A stretch of DNA of 55,988 nucleotides from Cryomorphaceae bacterium (GTDB lineage Bacteria; Bacteroidota; Bacteroidia; Flavobacteriales; Schleiferiaceae), in NCBI GenBank assembly GCA_007116495.1, contig SKIJ01000029.1, positions 1 through 55,988 of the forward strand. Reading direction: 5' to 3'. Positions 53,157-55,988 of this stretch are shown in pieces; the first letter of the stretch is position 1; every line of letters begins with the position of its first letter. Position numbers and translations under genes: made by a program. Below the pieces are notes generated by a model. It did no database searches and was not told the origin of the DNA. It was given only the letters and a program-made list of their open reading frames with translations.

Positions 53157-55144
53157 TTAGGACCGGGCTTAAATGGTGGTTTTCGGTTGCAACAATCATC
53201 GTTATCGTATCTACCGCTACTCTTTGTCAATCTGAGCATTCTGCTGACACAGCAACGGATGATCATTTGTCATTCTGGGGGCACGGAGATAGTGTATCGT
53301 ACGTTGGTATAGAAACTTGTAAAAGCTGTCACGCGGATATTTATGATTCTTACATTCAGACAGGAATGGGACAATCATACGAACATGCACATCCCGGAAA
53401 AAGCATAGCGTCTTTTCACAAACACCCTCCTGTTTATGACGATCAGCTCAACTTTTACTACCAAGCACAATGGGATAAAGATACACTTTACGTAACCGAA
53501 TACCGATTAAATGAAAAAGGGGACACAACACATTTATTAAAGAAACGCATCGATGATGTCATTGGATCCGGTCAGCATACGAATTCCCATATATTTTCCA
53601 TCAACAACCACTACTATCAAGCCCCAATTACGTGGTATGTGCAAGAAGGCATTCCAGATCTCCCTCCTGGGTATGAAGACGGAGCAAACAGCCGTTTCTC
53701 CCGCATTATTGGTTTGGAATGCATGAGTTGCCATAATGCAATGCCCACTGATTTTGTGATGGGTTCTGAAAACAAATTCGCCAACGTACCTCAAGGCATT
53801 GACTGTGAACGTTGTCATGGTCCTGGTAGTGCTCACGTTGCCAAAATTCAACGAGGTGAACTAACCGACACCGCTGTCGACATCGACTACAGCATCGTGA
53901 ATCCGGCAAACCTTACTGCACAATTGCGATTTGAATTGTGTTCACGTTGTCATTTGCAAGGCAACGCTGTTCTTCGTGAAAATGCGTCCTTTTTTGATTT
54001 TATCCCCGGCATGGAACTCAAAGATGTTATGGATGTGTATGCCCCGCGATACGACAACGACTCATCCTCATTTATCATGGCATCGCATGTAGATCGGTTT
54101 AAAATGAGTAAGTGCTATCAAAGTGCGCCAGAAGAATACGTTTGTACATCTTGCCACAACCCCCATAAAAGTGTAAAGCTGACAGGTAGTGATCAGTTCA
54201 ACAATACATGCATTGACTGCCATACGAATAATGGTGATGCATGCAGTGAAACCAAAGAAAAACGATCAATCGCAGATAACAACTGTGTACAATGCCACAT
54301 GCCCTCCTCGGGTTCCAGCGATATTCCTCACGTATTTGTTCATGATCATTATGTAAGAAAAGACTATAGTGATACAATCGTCCGAAACGACAAGGCGCAA
54401 AAAATCTTTGCCGGTTTGGTTGCTATCAATAACCCTAAACCAAATCTTCATAGTCGGATCAATGCGTACCTACAACAATACGAACGTTTCGATGAATGGC
54501 CTTTTTTACTCGATTCTGCATTTACACTCCTCCACAAAGCCGGAAAGGATTCGTTTCCTCACGAATGGATTCATTATTACTTCCTCAAAACAAATTTTAG
54601 AGCAGTAGCCAATCACCACAAAGCGCATTTTCCTCAAGCTGTTGTTGAGCTTAATAAACCAACCTATAACAATCGCGATGCGTGGACGGCGTATCGCATT
54701 GCAGAATCATACAACCAAATAAGCCAATTATCAGTTGCTCAAATTTTCATTGATATTGCTGTAAACTTAGCACCCTACCAACCTGATTTCTTACAAAAGG
54801 CAGCCGTAATTTCAATAAAATTGAAACGTTACGAAGATGCTCACGAATACTACGCTGAACTAATCAAACTAAAACCATTTGATCCTGTTGTTTGGAATAA
54901 TTTAGGTTATTTGCATCAATTGGAGCGTCAAACGAACAAAGCCATAGATGCCTATAATGAAGCTATAAAAGTAGATCCCGATTATTTACCGGCATACATC
55001 AAAAAAGCAGGTATTTACTACCAGCAAAAAAAGTTAGCTAAGGTCTTAGAAGTACTTAAAAAAGCACTTCTCGTTGATCCAAATAATCCCGAAATCATTC
55101 AAGAAATAAAGTATATAGAACAAGATTTAAACAGACCGCTATGA
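53153..55144 (+). CDS. Multiheme c-type cytochrome with C-terminal TPR repeats
   Basis: Exported protein of 663 aa with an N-terminal signal or anchor (about 10-24). Seven CxxCH heme-binding motifs are seen at residues 56-60 (CKSCH), 190-194 (CMSCH), 218-222 (CERCH), 263-267 (CSRCH), 331-335 (CTSCH), 353-357 (CIDCH) and 378-382 (CVQCH). The opening resembles the cytochrome c554/c-prime fold (YVGIETCKSCHADIYDSY). After about residue 515 come TPR-type repeats (DEWPFL earlier, then AIDAYNEAIKVDPDYLPAY). The redox partner is unknown. ATGA overlaps link it to both dapF and mltG. Confidence 0.92.
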   Translation: MIRTGLKWWFSVATIIVIVSTATLCQSEHSADTATDDHLSFWGHGDSVSYVGIETCKSCHADIYDSYIQTGMGQSYEHAHPGKSIASFHKHPPVYDDQLNFYYQAQWDKDTLYVTEYRLNEKGDTTHLLKKRIDDVIGSGQHTNSHIFSINNHYYQAPITWYVQEGIPDLPPGYEDGANSRFSRIIGLECMSCHNAMPTDFVMGSENKFANVPQGIDCERCHGPGSAHVAKIQRGELTDTAVDIDYSIVNPANLTAQLRFELCSRCHLQGNAVLRENASFFDFIPGMELKDVMDVYAPRYDNDSSSFIMASHVDRFKMSKCYQSAPEEYVCTSCHNPHKSVKLTGSDQFNNTCIDCHTNNGDACSETKEKRSIADNNCVQCHMPSSGSSDIPHVFVHDHYVRKDYSDTIVRNDKAQKIFAGLVAINNPKPNLHSRINAYLQQYERFDEWPFLLDSAFTLLHKAGKDSFPHEWIHYYFLKTNFRAVANHHKAHFPQAVVELNKPTYNNRDAWTAYRIAESYNQISQLSVAQIFIDIAVNLAPYQPDFLQKAAVISIKLKRYEDAHEYYAELIKLKPFDPVVWNNLGYLHQLERQTNKAIDAYNEAIKVDPDYLPAYIKKAGIYYQQKKLAKVLEVLKKALLVDPNNPEIIQEIKYIEQDLNRPL

Positions 55145-55988
55145 AGCGCATTTTTAAAATTCTTATTGCCGTAATTGTTGTGGCAGCTGTTATTACAGCG
55201 GGCATCTTAGGATGGTTTTACACCAACGTTTGGAAAAAACCCTTTTTATCAGATGGTGAAGACGTTCTGATTTACATTCCCACTGGTAGCGATTTCAACG
55301 CGTTACTCTCAAATATTTCCAGTTTGAACACCACGGCAGATTCTACTACATTTGATCTTTTTGCACGACAAAAAAACCTTCCCAATAACATCAAGCCCGG
55401 ACGCTATGTGATTCCCGCATCATTTACCATGAATGACGTAATCAACTTGCTGAGGAGTGGTAAGCAAACACCAATTAATGTAACCTTTAGCCACGTAACA
55501 ACACAAGAGGATTTAGCCGGAAAAATTGCCAAACAGATTGAAGCAGACAGCATATCCATACTAAGAGAAATCAATAATAAAAACCGAAGTTGGCCCGATA
55601 AAATCAACCCTAACAATAATAGGGCGGTTTTTATACCAAACACATACGAATTTTATTGGAACACCACCGCATCTGAATGGGTTGAACGAATGATTGTTGA
55701 ATACCATTCATTTTGGAATGAAACCCGACGCAGACAAGCAAAGGCGATAAATTTGTGTCCACATCGCGTTACCATTCTCGCCTCTATCGTTGAAAAAGAG
55801 ACCATCAAGCGTGATGAAATGCCAAAGGTAGCCGGTTTGTATCTCAACCGATTGCAGAACAATTGGAAATTACAGTCAGATCCCACTGTAATCTTTGCCA
55901 TACAACAGTCAAATCCTAATTTTAATCCGCGCAGAGTGCTCTACGACGACCTAAAATTTGACTCACCCTACAATACTTATGTAGTAAG
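55141..55988 (+). CDS. mltG: Endolytic peptidoglycan transglycosylase MltG (3' end cut by window)
   Basis: About 282 codons are visible. The ATG overlaps the cytochrome stop (ATGA). An N-terminal membrane helix (about 7-26) is followed by a LysM-like stretch (VLIYIPTGSDFNALLSNIS) and then the YceG core with RAVFIPNTYEFYW and ASIVEKET. Glu218 in the latter matches the catalytic glutamate of E. coli MltG. MltG cuts nascent glycan chains and helps set their length. Its C-terminus is outside the window. With dapF it gives this operon a cell-wall theme. Confidence 0.93.
   Translation, partial: MKRIFKILIAVIVVAAVITAGILGWFYTNVWKKPFLSDGEDVLIYIPTGSDFNALLSNISSLNTTADSTTFDLFARQKNLPNNIKPGRYVIPASFTMNDVINLLRSGKQTPINVTFSHVTTQEDLAGKIAKQIEADSISILREINNKNRSWPDKINPNNNRAVFIPNTYEFYWNTTASEWVERMIVEYHSFWNETRRRQAKAINLCPHRVTILASIVEKETIKRDEMPKVAGLYLNRLQNNWKLQSDPTVIFAIQQSNPNFNPRRVLYDDLKFDSPYNTYVV

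Noticed and set aside
1-55988. tRNA, rRNA, CRISPR, insertion sequences, phage or toxin-antitoxin genes
   Set aside because: I looked for repeat-spacer arrays, tRNA-type arms, transposase and integrase motifs and saw none.

Overview
This window reads as ordinary chromosome from a member of the Bacteroidota, most likely a marine-type Flavobacteriales relative. The support is: repeated promoters of the TAnnTTTG (-7) type, few obvious Shine-Dalgarno sequences, many short-signal lipoproteins, a secreted LamG protein ending in a type IX secretion (CHU_C) domain, a group II GGGP-synthase homologue, and the clpC / gyrA / TPR neighbourhood. Family-level placement is inference. I see no rRNA, tRNA, CRISPR array, insertion sequence, prophage or integrase.

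Layout. 1-5.8 kb (minus): a heme-acquisition operon, hmuT-hmuU-hmuV-hmuS-TonB-dependent receptor (receptor cut by the window edge), preceded by a LuxR-type regulator. 6.0-10.0 kb (minus): gyrA and a TPR protein, closed by a strong terminator. 10.4-15.6 kb (plus): clpC, queE and an OmpA/PD40 envelope protein. 15.7-19.8 kb (plus): three secreted proteins of unknown function (lipoprotein, DUF5723-like barrel, lipoprotein). 19.8-24.5 kb (plus): a GT2 glycosyltransferase, a CvfB-like S1 protein, recR and priA. 24.6-27.5 kb (minus): the T9SS-secreted LamG protein and pcm. 27.8-33.8 kb (plus): a Gfo/Idh oxidoreductase, an exported protein, a WbaP-type sugar-phosphate transferase, xseA-xseB and apbE.

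33.8-36.3 kb (minus): aroC, then recF-DUF721. 36.7-38.7 kb (plus): proline dehydrogenase and MarC. 38.7-40.3 kb (minus): lgt-DUF192. 40.4-45.4 kb (plus): an S10 peptidase, then the phenylacetyl-CoA epoxidase genes paaABC and paaD with an unknown lipoprotein between paaC and paaD. 45.4-47.2 kb (minus): GGGP synthase, PnuC and a nicotinamide riboside kinase. 47.3-50.7 kb (plus): a polyprenyl diphosphate synthase, a GIN-domain lipoprotein and a phosphosugar mutase, ending in a bidirectional terminator. 50.7-52.2 kb (minus): a DegQ-type protease. 52.4-56.0 kb (plus): dapF, a seven-heme-motif cytochrome with TPRs, and mltG (cut by the window end).

Most genes are housekeeping or known accessory functions. 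The parts least explained are the candidate operator and degenerate-receiver regulator of the heme operon, the three-gene envelope module at 15.7-19.8 kb, the repeat-bearing lipoprotein inside the paa operon, and the multiheme/TPR protein coupled to dapF and mltG. None of these is proven to be a new system.
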